Below are positions 1 through 7,526 of a stretch of DNA of 35,495 bases, piece after piece. The stretch lies in the NCBI GenBank assembly GCA_947476405.1, contig CANJQG010000019.1, positions 1-35,495 on the forward strand, written 5' to 3'. Position numbers and translations under genes: made by a program. Each line of letters begins with the position of its first letter. The first letter of the stretch is position 1. The notes beneath the pieces are model-generated. The model was not told where the DNA came from and searched no databases. It saw nothing but the letters and a program-made list of their open reading frames with translations. The DNA is from Thiotrichales bacterium (lineage in GTDB: Bacteria; Pseudomonadota; Gammaproteobacteria; Francisellales; CACEW01).

Positions 1-153
1 AGAAAAAAACACCTCACGTGGAGTCTTGTAGCCTAGAATCTTTCGTGGTCTAGAATTAAGCGCATCCTCGACAACTTGGACCATGGCTGGGGTCAGTATA
101 TCAAAAGGCGTACTTTTAGGGAAATACTGTCTGACCAGTCCATTGGTATAATT
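1..153 (-). pseudogene. IS30-family transposase, C-terminal remnant (runs off window)
   Basis: The minus-strand frame reads NYTNGLVRQYFPKST at 109-153, then a stretch containing VVEDALNSRPRKILGYKT, and continues to the window edge. TNGL-RQYFPK and LN-RPRK-LGYKTP are hallmark C-terminal motifs of IS30 transposases (DDE recombinases that move IS30 elements). Only about 51 codons are present and there is no start. The frame begins directly behind the ribB stop codon at 154-156, so everything upstream of the TNG motif has been lost and the remnant abuts ribB. What lies to the left of the window is unknown. The family call is confident and the fragment is non-functional as seen. Confidence 0.85.
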
Positions 154-789
154 TTAAAGCTGTTTGCGATACTGCACAATATCCTCAATCGTTAAGATAG
201 GGAAATGGTGCAGCGCAGCAAAGGCCAAAACCTGTTCACCACGCATCATGGTGCCATCTGGATTCATTAATTCGCACAACACCGCAGCCGGCTTGAGTCC
301 GGCTAATATTGCGAGATCCACTGAACCTTCAGTATGACCACGACGAACCAAAACGCCCCCTTGATTGGCGCGCAACGGAAACACATGGCCTGGACGGGCT
401 AAATCTTCAGGTTTGGCGTCGCCTGCAATGGCAACCTGAACCGTAGTGAGGCGATCCTGCGCTGAAACCCCGGTCGTCACGCCCACCCGCGCTTCAATGG
501 AGACCGTAAATGCAGTGCCATAACGACTTTCATTAACAGGCACCATTTGAGCCAAATTTAATTTTTGAAGCGCTGCATCCGGCATGCAAAGGCACACAAT
601 CCCACTGCATTCACGAATCAAAAGTGCCATCGTGGCTTCCGTCAATTTTTCAGCTGAAACGACGAGATCGGCTTCATTTTCACGATCTAAATCATCCATC
701 ATGATGACAGGACAACCGATTTTCATTGCTTCAATGGCTGCGATAATGCGGGTCTGCTCGCTAAATAGATCTTGATTGATCACCAACAT
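154..789 (-). CDS. ribB: 3,4-dihydroxy-2-butanone 4-phosphate synthase
   Basis: Converts ribulose 5-phosphate to 3,4-dihydroxy-2-butanone 4-phosphate plus formate, supplying the four-carbon unit of riboflavin. The 211-residue protein matches stand-alone RibB in length (E. coli about 217) and lacks the GTP cyclohydrolase II half of RibBA fusions. Visible family motifs include the acidic metal/substrate loop MMDDLDRENEADLV (residues about 30-43), GIVCLCMP, the TGVSAQDR loop, RPGHVFPLRA, the HTEGSVDLA segment carrying catalytic His and Glu, and the ending LTIEDIVQYRKQL. It is transcribed away from rsmE, 61 bp apart. No FMN riboswitch can be recognised in that short gap. The stop codon is immediately followed by an IS30 transposase remnant, so the original downstream context has been lost. 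Confidence 0.96.
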   Translation of the reverse strand: MLVINQDLFSEQTRIIAAIEAMKIGCPVIMMDDLDRENEADLVVSAEKLTEATMALLIRECSGIVCLCMPDAALQKLNLAQMVPVNESRYGTAFTVSIEARVGVTTGVSAQDRLTTVQVAIAGDAKPEDLARPGHVFPLRANQGGVLVRRGHTEGSVDLAILAGLKPAAVLCELMNPDGTMMRGEQVLAFAALHHFPILTIEDIVQYRKQL

Positions 790-850
790 TCTCTTAAACT
801 AAAAACTTCTGCAAAGCATATCACAAAGCACGCAAGGGATCTACTCACCA

Positions 851-1588
851 ATGCCAACCCGAATTTACTGCCCTCTTCTCACAGAAAGCCCAACCCGACT
901 TGAATGCCCTGCCAAACAAGCACAACACCTGCGTGTGCTGCGTTTTCAGCTGGGAGACGCTCTACAATTATTCAATGGAAAAGGCGATTTTGCAGAAGCG
1001 ACGATTATTCACTTGGATAAAAAATCCATTCAACTTGAAATCGCGGCCTTGCAAATGGCGTCTCCCTCCGAAACTTATCCCATTCACCTAATCCAAGCAT
1101 TAACGCGCAATGAAACAATGGATTGGATCATTCAGAAAGCAACCGAACTCGGCGTCAAAAGCATCACCCCGATCATCAGTGAACGCACCCAGGGCCGCCT
1201 CAAAGGCAGTCAGCTGGATAAAAAAATGACGCATTGGCAAGAAATCATGATCAGTGCCGCTGAACAATCGGGCTTCAATTTTTTACCCACTTTGCATTCT
1301 CCCCTTTTATTTTTAGATTTTCTAGCTGAATTAAACCCGGACTCACCCCCTCTTTTTATTTTTGATCCTGAAGCAAAACAGGCTTTTTATGATCTCCATA
1401 TCCACCCCACGAGCAGTCAATTATTGATTGGCCCCGAGGGCGGATTTACAAAGGAAGAAGTCAACGCAGCCGTCAGAGATCACGCCACCCCATTACGCTT
1501 ACATCACAATATTCTCCGTGCAGAAACCGCCGCCATCGCAGCGCTTAGCATGACTCAGCTTCATTTTGGCAGGCATTCGCACGACTGA
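851..1588 (+). CDS. rsmE: 16S rRNA (uracil-1498-N3)-methyltransferase
   Basis: SAM-dependent SPOUT methyltransferase that methylates N3 of U1498 in 16S rRNA of the assembled 30S subunit. The 245-residue protein has the N-terminal PUA-like RNA-binding region (about 1-70) and a C-terminal SPOUT domain. The family motifs are ALTRNETMDWIIQKATELGV (about 84-103), LLIGPEGGFTKEEV (about 191-204) and NILRAETAAIAAL (about 220-232), which form the trefoil-knot SAM pocket. Its 3' end overlaps the convergent secretin gene by 44 bp. It is the first of three 16S rRNA methyltransferase genes in this window. The family assignment is secure. Confidence 0.95.
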   Translation: MPTRIYCPLLTESPTRLECPAKQAQHLRVLRFQLGDALQLFNGKGDFAEATIIHLDKKSIQLEIAALQMASPSETYPIHLIQALTRNETMDWIIQKATELGVKSITPIISERTQGRLKGSQLDKKMTHWQEIMISAAEQSGFNFLPTLHSPLLFLDFLAELNPDSPPLFIFDPEAKQAFYDLHIHPTSSQLLIGPEGGFTKEEVNAAVRDHATPLRLHHNILRAETAAIAALSMTQLHFGRHSHD

Positions 1589-2819
1589 CTAAACTCGGCG
1601 TCACAAAAATCAAGAGATCCGTATATTTTTCGCTGTCCGTGGTACTGCGAAATAACCAGCCGATCCCTGGAATCCCGCCTAAAACAGGCACTTCATTCAA
1701 AGAATGCACTTTTTCTTCGCCATAAATTCCGCCCAGCACAATGGTTTCACCACTCGAAATCAAGACATTGGTATTGACCTGAGAAGTATTAATAATAGGA
1801 ATATCCCCTGCGGGACTGGGCTGATGGGAAATGGAATCTTTATTGACTTGTAAAATCAAATTAATTTTTCCATTTTCAGTTAATTGAGGAATCACGCGCA
1901 AGCCCAACACTGCTTTTTTAAATTCAATTTGCGTCGCACCGCTGGAGGTGGAGGTCTGAAAAGGAATCTCACTGCCTTGTTCAATATACGCTTCTTGATG
2001 ATTGGAAACCGTTAATTCAGGCGCAGAAATTACTTTTCCATCGCCTGATGCTTCTACGGCCTGCAACTCTAAATTCAGTTCCGCACCGGCAAGCTTACCT
2101 AATCCAAAACCAATCGTTCCCGCCGGATTTAAAATGGGCAAATTAATCGATGCTTGATTGACAGAGCCCAATAAATTCATTGCATTCGTTGCGGATGGGT
2201 CCAAAACAATACCCAAGGATTCCAAGGCTGACTTATCAACAATGACAATCCGTGCCTCAATATGAATTTGCTGCACGGGAATATCCAAATGCGAAATCAC
2301 TGTGGCAACCATTTTTAAATGATCAGGCGTATCACTCACAATCAAGGTCCCGGTACGTCGATCCATGACAATCTGTCCAGCCGGACTTAAGAGTGCTTTA
2401 TCCTGTAAAATCAGGTCCTGCAGTTCTTTGATATTTGCGTAATGCACCTGAATAAAATCAGTTTGCAACGGAATAGCTTCTGCTTGGGGATCAACCGTGA
2501 TCTGTGAGGAAGGGTTCTGACTCAAGGCGGATCCCACAGGCCCGATATACCAGGTCTGGCCTACATTTTTAAGACTCAGATTTTGATCCTGTAAAACCAG
2601 ATTCAATGCCTTGGGCCAATTCATATGATTCACATGCAAACTCATGGAGCCGGTCACCGCATCTGCAATCACGACATTTTTCCCTGCTAATTGCGCAATT
2701 GTCTGAATAATTGATGTCACGGGCGCATTCGTGAAATCCAGATCCAAGGTTTGATCTTCCGCATGCAGCGGCCTCATGCCTAAAATAAAAAAGATGATTA
2801 TTAAAAAGTGTTTCAACAT
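1545..2819 (-). CDS. pilQ: PilQ/HofQ-like type IV pilus secretin (short form)
   Basis: Outer-membrane secretin expected to form the gated channel for a type IV pilus or competence pseudopilus. I chose the ATG at 2819 because it opens a signal peptide (MLKHFLIIIFFILGMRPLHA) and lies behind AAGGGA; an upstream in-frame start would add 17 non-signal residues. In the 424-aa product, residues about 21-75 resemble the STN/N0 domain (LDLDFTNAPVTSIIQTIAQL). About 115-180 resemble an N1/NolW domain (FIQVHYANIKELQDLI, then DRRTGTLIVSD), and about 185-420 form the secretin core (GSEIPFQT, VNTNVLISSGETIVLGG, VPVLGGIPGIGWLF, LLIFVTPSLV). It is much shorter than Pseudomonas PilQ and closer to E. coli HofQ, with no AMIN domains. 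Its start overlaps the stop of the upstream PilO-like gene (ATGTTGA). Confidence 0.88.
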   Translation of the reverse strand: MLKHFLIIIFFILGMRPLHAEDQTLDLDFTNAPVTSIIQTIAQLAGKNVVIADAVTGSMSLHVNHMNWPKALNLVLQDQNLSLKNVGQTWYIGPVGSALSQNPSSQITVDPQAEAIPLQTDFIQVHYANIKELQDLILQDKALLSPAGQIVMDRRTGTLIVSDTPDHLKMVATVISHLDIPVQQIHIEARIVIVDKSALESLGIVLDPSATNAMNLLGSVNQASINLPILNPAGTIGFGLGKLAGAELNLELQAVEASGDGKVISAPELTVSNHQEAYIEQGSEIPFQTSTSSGATQIEFKKAVLGLRVIPQLTENGKINLILQVNKDSISHQPSPAGDIPIINTSQVNTNVLISSGETIVLGGIYGEEKVHSLNEVPVLGGIPGIGWLFRSTTDSEKYTDLLIFVTPSLVSRANACQNEAESC

Positions 2820-3358
2820 TGCGGTCCCTTTTTTATCATTTTGATTTTCCCCCCAGCCTGATAAATACAATAACGTTGCTGTTGCGAACCGGCCTCCCCA
2901 ATCAATTGATGGCTTGTAGGGGGTTCAGGCATTGGACTTTCCTGCATTGATACTGCATTCAACAGTAATTCTATCTGCACAGGATCATGCTGCCAGAACA
3001 ATGATTTTAAATTGCTTTGAGCGAGCGGCCTCAAAACAAAGCAAATATTTTTAAGAGGCCCCTCTAAAACCAGCTGAATGCCTTCATGCTCCGCACCCAC
3101 TGCGACAACATGAATGCCAAAAGCACGCTGATTGGCATTCAACCAATGATACAGCTGAGGTGCTGACCAAAACGTACCGTTTCCATTTTTCCGCAAGCTT
3201 TTCAATTTTTGACTGATATGATGATTATTTTGAGTCAGGACATTAATCTGCTCAATCACCGGCTGCAAGAAGATTTCCCACATCAAAAGACCGACGATCA
3301 CACTGAAGAAAAAACTCATCAACCATTGCCCTAAAAGGCTTTGCAAAACTTGCTTCAT
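2813..3358 (-). CDS. PilO-like inner-membrane pilus assembly protein
   Basis: Middle gene of the pilus operon. The chosen start (3358) overlaps the upstream stop as ATGA and puts a membrane anchor at residues about 10-30 (SFFFSVIVGLLMWEIFL), followed by a coiled-coil-like stretch (about 35-55) and a small alpha/beta region (about 60-140). That architecture fits PilO/HofO, which pairs with PilN to form the periplasmic alignment subcomplex. The last 25 residues (RYCIYQAGGKIKMIKKG) could be a vestigial PilP-like tail, but that is a weak guess. There is no separate pilP gene between it and the secretin. The 181-residue size is typical of PilO. The call rests on topology and gene order, since PilO sequences are poorly conserved. 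Confidence 0.68.
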   Translation of the reverse strand: MKQVLQSLLGQWLMSFFFSVIVGLLMWEIFLQPVIEQINVLTQNNHHISQKLKSLRKNGNGTFWSAPQLYHWLNANQRAFGIHVVAVGAEHEGIQLVLEGPLKNICFVLRPLAQSNLKSLFWQHDPVQIELLLNAVSMQESPMPEPPTSHQLIGEAGSQQQRYCIYQAGGKIKMIKKGPQC

Positions 3359-4284
3359 GAATGAACCCTCGACAATTGAAAACTCGCCTGCCACACCGCC
3401 TTTCCTTTCTCTTCACGAATCTTCACATCATGCAGGGAATTTTTTTCAAGCGCCGCATTGTCAGATAAAGCCTGAATCTGAGGTGAAACTGCTTCTGACT
3501 TTAAAGCCATACCTGACACATTCACCTCCCCCTCTACATCAATTTTCAATTGATCCACTTCGTTGAGATGATGGAGCAATGGCAAAGCATCGCCGAGATT
3601 GAATGCATTTGGGTTTTCCTCAGTATATTTTTCCGCTTGTTTTTGTAAGCGAAGCGCAATTTTTTGCTGATGAACTAAAATTCCATTTTCATAATATAGG
3701 CCCAAAAAAGCAATCAGAAAAACCAAAGCCGGCAAGAGGAAAATCCGAAAATAAAAAGCCTGCTGATGATCCTGAAGCTGTTTCTCTCTCCAGGGAAATA
3801 GATTCAACCCTGACGCCATTTCATCTTCGATATAAATCGCTTTAAGTCGCAAATGTTTGGCCTGACACGCTTTTAAATACGCATTGATTTTTAATTTTGA
3901 TACGAGCAGAACCTCCACCTCCAGCCCCTCTGGACCGCTCTGCAAGGGATGAGCATCAATAAAATAATCTTCAGGTGCTTCGATTTCATGCGTGATTTCT
4001 GCACGTACTTCATCCATAAATGCGAGTGTTTTCACGCGATGCTGCCACTCAGCATCCAACATGATGGTCATGACCGTGCAAAAATCGCGCGTTAAAATCA
4101 ATTCATAGGCCTGAAACCGCTTGACTTTGACTTGCCCCAAAGCCTGAGAGAACGCCGTCACATCAAATGTCTCAAAATAATTTTCAACTTCCTGACAAAG
4201 CAGTATTTTTTGCCATTGTGTCACCCGCCACACATCATATCCAATGGCGATGCGCAAATGATATCCAAACTTTACTTTCACCAT
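3355..4284 (-). CDS. PilM-PilN fusion, type IV pilus assembly
   Basis: First gene of the pilus operon, 309 residues. Residues 1 to about 160 resemble part of PilM, the cytoplasmic actin-like protein: a segment with LAFMDEVRAEITHEIEAPED, then EVEVLLVSKLKINAYLKACQ, matching the PilM region in which the protein monitors pilus base assembly. Directly after, SGLNLFPWREKQLQDHQQ matches the conserved cytoplasmic N-terminus of PilN (INLLPWRE), followed by a membrane helix (about 188-208, IFLLPALVFLIAFLGLYYE), a coiled coil and a periplasmic domain. In most bacteria PilM and PilN are separate proteins that bind each other through exactly this PilN peptide. Here they form one chain and the PilM actin fold is shortened by roughly half. 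The next gene overlaps by 4 bp. Confidence 0.78.
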   Translation of the reverse strand: MVKVKFGYHLRIAIGYDVWRVTQWQKILLCQEVENYFETFDVTAFSQALGQVKVKRFQAYELILTRDFCTVMTIMLDAEWQHRVKTLAFMDEVRAEITHEIEAPEDYFIDAHPLQSGPEGLEVEVLLVSKLKINAYLKACQAKHLRLKAIYIEDEMASGLNLFPWREKQLQDHQQAFYFRIFLLPALVFLIAFLGLYYENGILVHQQKIALRLQKQAEKYTEENPNAFNLGDALPLLHHLNEVDQLKIDVEGEVNVSGMALKSEAVSPQIQALSDNAALEKNSLHDVKIREEKGKAVWQASFQLSRVHS

Positions 4285-4313
4285 AATATATTCAGATTAC
4301 TTTAAGATCTTTA

Positions 4314-4342
4314 ATTGTATAAAAGAAAAACAAACAAAGCAA
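4314..4342 (-). promoter_or_regulatory. Candidate sigma70 promoter of the pilus operon
   Basis: On the minus strand TTGCTT (4337-4342) and TACAAT (4314-4319) are separated by 17 bp. The start codon of the PilM-PilN gene lies about 30 bp downstream. The element sits in the 60-bp gap after hslO. The match is by eye only, in AT-rich DNA. Confidence 0.4.
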
Positions 4343-4344
4343 GC

Positions 4345-5187
4345 TTATTTAAATATTCGGTCTAGATCTCTTTGATCAAACCGATGAATTTGATTGCAAA
4401 ACTCACAGGTTACTTCCACAAACGAATGCGCTGATAAAATCGCTTCTGCCTCAGAAAGACCCAGACTTTTCACAACCTGTTCCATTTTTTCAAGCGTACA
4501 ATTGCAGCCAAAATGCAGGGAGATTTCAGGGAAAATCTCAATATCTTCTTCATGATAGAGGCGCGTCAGAATTTCTTCAAAACTGAGGGTCAGCAATTCA
4601 CTATCCTTCAATGTATCCGCTAAAACAGTGAGATGTTGAAAATCATCTCGCGCGATTAGGGGGTCCTTTGAAGGCATGATCTGCAACAAAAGGCCGACCG
4701 CCGTTTTCTCCGTACTGGCTAGAAAAAACCGCGTCGGGACTTGCTCAGAGCGCACAAAATAATGCGCCAAAGCGTCCGCAATAGACGGTGCCTCAACGGG
4801 AATAATACTTTGATAATTCTGCCCAGACTGTAAATCCTCATAACTCAGTGTCAATTGCCCCTGATGCAACGCCTGGATCAGGTTTTGATTTGAAATTAAA
4901 TCAGGCTCCGCACGTACCAACCCCCTGATCGCATGGTCAGCGGTCACACGCGCTGACAGCAGCTTTAAAGCGCCATCCCCTTGAAATTGAAGGGTCGCCT
5001 GCCCACGCTGTTTAAAATGACTAGACATCAACACTACACCCAGCAAAGTCTCACCTAATAATTTAGACAAAACAGCTGGATAATGATGCTGAAGCGTAAT
5101 CGTTTGATAACTTTCATTCAAACGCACTAAACAACCACGGACGGCACGATTTTTAAAAATAAACCGCTGAAGACTATCTTTTTGCAT
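4345..5187 (-). CDS. hslO: 33 kDa redox-regulated chaperone Hsp33
   Basis: Redox-switched holdase chaperone of the cytoplasm: when zinc is released and disulfides form, it binds unfolding proteins during oxidative stress. I chose the ATG at 5187, giving MQKDSLQRFIFKNRAVRGCL and a 280-residue protein of usual Hsp33 length; an upstream start adds 30 residues without homology. The zinc switch is intact: C228-N-C230 and C261-x-x-C264 (GCNCTLEKM and VTCEFCNQIH). Upstream family motifs include LLGETLLGVVLMSSHFK and FQGDGALKLL. The gene start overlaps the 3' end of ampD by 14 bp, so the two are probably co-transcribed and translationally coupled. Nothing unusual is seen in the protein. Confidence 0.95.
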   Translation of the reverse strand: MQKDSLQRFIFKNRAVRGCLVRLNESYQTITLQHHYPAVLSKLLGETLLGVVLMSSHFKQRGQATLQFQGDGALKLLSARVTADHAIRGLVRAEPDLISNQNLIQALHQGQLTLSYEDLQSGQNYQSIIPVEAPSIADALAHYFVRSEQVPTRFFLASTEKTAVGLLLQIMPSKDPLIARDDFQHLTVLADTLKDSELLTLSFEEILTRLYHEEDIEIFPEISLHFGCNCTLEKMEQVVKSLGLSEAEAILSAHSFVEVTCEFCNQIHRFDQRDLDRIFK

Positions 5188-5737
5188 CAATTTCCCACAA
5201 ATAATTCCAATTAAAATAAGGCCCTGGATCTGTTTTACGCCCGGGAGGCAATGCAATTTCGGCATGACTGACCACACGCTCTTTCACAATCCCCGGATAA
5301 GCCTCAAACAAAACAGACATTAAGCCCGCCAATGCATGATATTGCGCCTCATCAAAGGGCTGCGTATCACAGCCTTCCAGCTCAATACCAATCGAATAAT
5401 CATTACAATTTTCACGCCCCTGAAACGCAGACACCCCAGCATGCCAGGCCCGATCTAAAGTGGAGACAAACTGAATAATGTCACCCCTCCGTTTAATCAA
5501 AAAATGAGCCGAAACCTGCACTCCTTGCAAATGCGCATAATACTCATGCTTTGAACAATCCAATTTATTCTGAAAAAAATCAATCACATCATCCGAAGAA
5601 AATTGATCTGGCGGCAAACTAATCGAATGAATCACCAACAAATCAATCGCCATCCCAATCGGGCGCCTATTAAAATTAGGACTGGGATGATGAGCAACGC
5701 CCTCCAGCCAGGCTTGATGATTTCGTTTTTTTGGCAT
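5174..5737 (-). CDS. ampD: 1,6-anhydro-N-acetylmuramyl-L-alanine amidase
   Basis: Cytoplasmic zinc amidase of peptidoglycan recycling; it removes stem peptides from anhydro-muropeptides and so keeps the AmpR inducer low where an ampC system exists. The 187-residue length is normal. The Amidase_2 fold is recognisable from LLVIHSISLPP (zinc ligand H37), SAHFLIKRRGDIIQFV, DRAWHAGVSAFQGRENCND, SIGIELEG, and VVSHAEIALPPGRKTDPG, which carries H158, K168 and D170 equivalent to the E. coli ligands and catalytic lysine. No signal peptide is present, consistent with a cytosolic AmpD. It is followed by hslO with a 14-bp overlap. No ampE is adjacent, unlike the E. coli ampDE operon. Confidence 0.95.
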   Translation of the reverse strand: MPKKRNHQAWLEGVAHHPSPNFNRRPIGMAIDLLVIHSISLPPDQFSSDDVIDFFQNKLDCSKHEYYAHLQGVQVSAHFLIKRRGDIIQFVSTLDRAWHAGVSAFQGRENCNDYSIGIELEGCDTQPFDEAQYHALAGLMSVLFEAYPGIVKERVVSHAEIALPPGRKTDPGPYFNWNYLWEIDAKR

Positions 5738-5804
5738 GGTGCTTTAACCGTAGACAATTCACAAATTAGATTGTAATGGCAGAAGGTGCTTTTGTAAATC
5801 TAAT

Positions 5805-6003
5805 TCAATTTTTATAATGGAATCGCACTGAAATGACTCGCAATACTTGATTTTCAGCTTGATACACTAGGCGATGCTCTTGGTTAATCCGTCTGGACCA
5901 ACACCCCTGAACGTCGAATTACAACAGGTTCATGTTGATCACTGGGAAGATCCATTACTTCTTTTAAATTATTACGCAATTCACTAAAGGTCACGACATT
6001 CAT
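5805..6003 (-). pseudogene. yefM-yoeB toxin-antitoxin deletion scar
   Basis: The 310-bp gap between ampD and prfB holds a collapsed TA operon. From an ATG at 6003 behind AAAGAGAG, the frame reads MNVVTFSELRNNLKEVMD and PVVIRRSG, the N-terminus of a Phd/YefM antitoxin, and stops at 5884. In a different frame, 5805-5906 reads GCWSRRINQEHRLVYQAE and VISVRFHYKN then a stop, the C-terminus of a YoeB/Txe RNase (WSRRI-EHRLVY and the terminal R-HY are its catalytic-site motifs). A deletion has joined the two, removing the antitoxin C-terminus and most of the toxin, with the junction near 5904-5910. Family knowledge: YefM binds its promoter and neutralises YoeB, a ribosome-dependent mRNase. Neither activity can remain. 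Confidence 0.88.
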
Positions 6004-6048
6004 TTTGCTCTCTTTCAGTACTTTTATAAGTAATTGAATAGCAACATA

Positions 6049-7144
6049 TTATAACCCAGCCTTCAAGCTTGCCTGAATAAAATAGCTCAAATCACCATCT
6101 AAGACTTTCTGCGTATCGGTACGCTCTAGGTTGGTACGCAGATCTTTAATTCTCGATTGATCCAGAACATACGAGCGAATCTGGCTGCCCCAGCCGATAT
6201 CCATTTTACTGTCTTCCATGGCTTGCTCAGCTTCTTTGCGCTTTTGCACTTCCAGCTCATAAAGACGCGCTTTCAGCATTTTCATCGCTTGATCCCGATT
6301 TTGATGCTGAGAGCGCTGATTTTGACATTGGACCACGACACCGGTTGGAATATGCGTAATCCGAATCGCAGAATCCGTTTTATTCACATGCTGGCCTCCG
6401 GCGCCACTCGCACGATAGGTATCCGTTCGCAAATCAGCAGGATTAATCGCGACTTCAATATCATCATTAATTTCGGGTGAAACAAATACGGATGCAAACG
6501 AGGTATGGCGTTTGCTATTGGCGTCAAAAGGGGATTTCCGAACCAGACGATGCACGCCGGTTTCAGTTCGCAACCAGCCGTAGGCATAGGGGCCTTCGAC
6601 ATAAATCGTCGCCCCTTTCACCCCAGCCACATCCCCACCAGATACTTCCATTAATTGCGCCTTAAAACCCTGCGCTTCACAAAATCTCAAGTACATGCGC
6701 AACAACATTTCCGCCCAATCTTGCGCTTCCGTTCCGCCCGAACCGGACTGAATATCCAAAAATGCGGCATTGGGGTCCATTTCACCGCGAAACATACGCG
6801 TAAACTCCAAGTGCTCCATTTCTTTCACCAGAGACTCGGTTTCAGCGCGGAGATCCTCAGCCAAGCCAGTATCGGGCTCTTCTCGCAACAAATCGATCAT
6901 TTCTTCACTGTCACTAATTTTTCGATCTAAACTCGTGATGACCTGAACAACACGCTCTAGCTGGATTTTTTCTTTATTTAGCGCTTTCGCACACTCTGGT
7001 TTCTTCCAGATATCCGGCTCAGCCAGCTCAAACTCAACTTCCGTCAGACGTTCTTGTTTGTTTTCGAAGTCAAAGTGACCTCCGAAGATCTTGCAGACGA
7101 CTGCGCAGATCTTTTAAACTTTCGATTATTCCGTTAAGCTCCAT
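6049..7144 (-). CDS. prfB: Peptide chain release factor 2 (programmed +1 frameshift)
   Basis: Terminates translation at UGA and UAA. The product is 364 residues, encoded in two frames: 24 codons from ATG 7144 (MELNGIIESL to LRRSL), an in-frame TGA at 7070-7072, then the +1 frame from 7071 (DFENKQERLTEVEFELAEPD) to 6049. Residues S204-P205-F206 form the stop-codon recognition tripeptide and G249-G250-Q251 the catalytic GGQ motif. The residue before SGAGGQ is Ala, as in most bacteria and unlike Thr in E. coli K-12. I preferred ATG 7144 over the adjacent ATG 7147 because GGAG then has 5-bp spacing. The start overlaps the 3' end of a toxin remnant by 11 bp. Annotators often truncate this gene to start at 6900. 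Confidence 0.96.
7069..7083 (-). promoter_or_regulatory. prfB autoregulatory +1 frameshift site
   Basis: The minus strand reads CGG AGG TCA CTT TGA C. It has the internal Shine-Dalgarno-like GGAGG, the three-base spacer, the slippery CTT codon and the poorly terminated UGA-C context of the E. coli prfB site (AGGGGG TAT CTT TGA C). In the known mechanism, low RF2 delays termination at UGA, peptidyl-tRNA slips +1, and full-length RF2 is made, giving negative feedback. Confidence 0.95.
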
Positions 7145-7315
7145 CATGACTCCAATTTTCTAATTTTATTCCAGGTATTCTTGAAAAATGCATATGATTA
7201 TTCGTCACTAAAATTAAATCATTTCGCAGGGAAATGGCTGCAATCATTAAATCAAAATCCATCAGCATCGCACCCTGTTTTCGCAAATCTGCTTTTAATT
7301 TAGCAAATATTTCAT
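7134..7315 (-). pseudogene. VapC-like PIN-domain toxin remnant
   Basis: The C-terminal half of a PIN-domain ribonuclease is clear: FDLMIAAISLRNDLILVTNN followed by HFSRIPGIKLENW, the standard end of VapC toxins (DxxIAA, LVTNN, F-RIPGL-LENW). The N-terminus with the first catalytic aspartate is missing. A tiny start survives: ATG at 7315 gives MKYLLN then a stop, the usual VapC opening (MKYLLDTN), overlapping the antitoxin stop as ATGA. The rest of the N-terminal half has been deleted and the frame shifted. The remnant's stop codon lies inside the first codons of prfB, so prfB's ribosome-binding site lies in former toxin sequence. It cannot encode an active nuclease. Confidence 0.8.
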
Positions 7316-7521
7316 AAAATCTCTGCCAGTTCCTTACGGGTTTTTCCCTGCTGAACAATAGAAAGCATTAAATCTGCATCAGACTCAGATAGACTACCCG
7401 CAAGGGAAAATAAACCCCCACGCCGAACCTGATTTTTTTCTGCATAGTCTAAAATTGCCTCTTCAACAATCCGTGTTTTTGAACGATGTAAGAGCCCCCC
7501 CCAGAGCAGCAAGAGAAGCAA
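7312..7521 (-). pseudogene. RHH-type antitoxin remnant (VapB-like)
   Basis: The frame encodes HRSKTRIVEEAILDYAEKNQ, typical of helix 1-turn-helix 2 of ribbon-helix-helix antitoxins (RSKS-IVEEAL--Y). A C-terminal tail follows (SLSESDADLMLSIVQQGKTR, KELAEIL) that would bind the toxin. The first 20 or so residues, including the DNA-binding beta strand, are not recognisable. Upstream is a leucine-rich string interrupted by a G8 run (7495-7502) that may mark a frameshift, and only 5 bp separates it from the rubredoxin stop. Its stop overlaps the MKYLL start of the toxin remnant, the normal antitoxin-toxin arrangement. Whether a short antitoxin-like peptide is still made is unknown. Confidence 0.62.
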
Positions 7522-7526
7522 AAATA

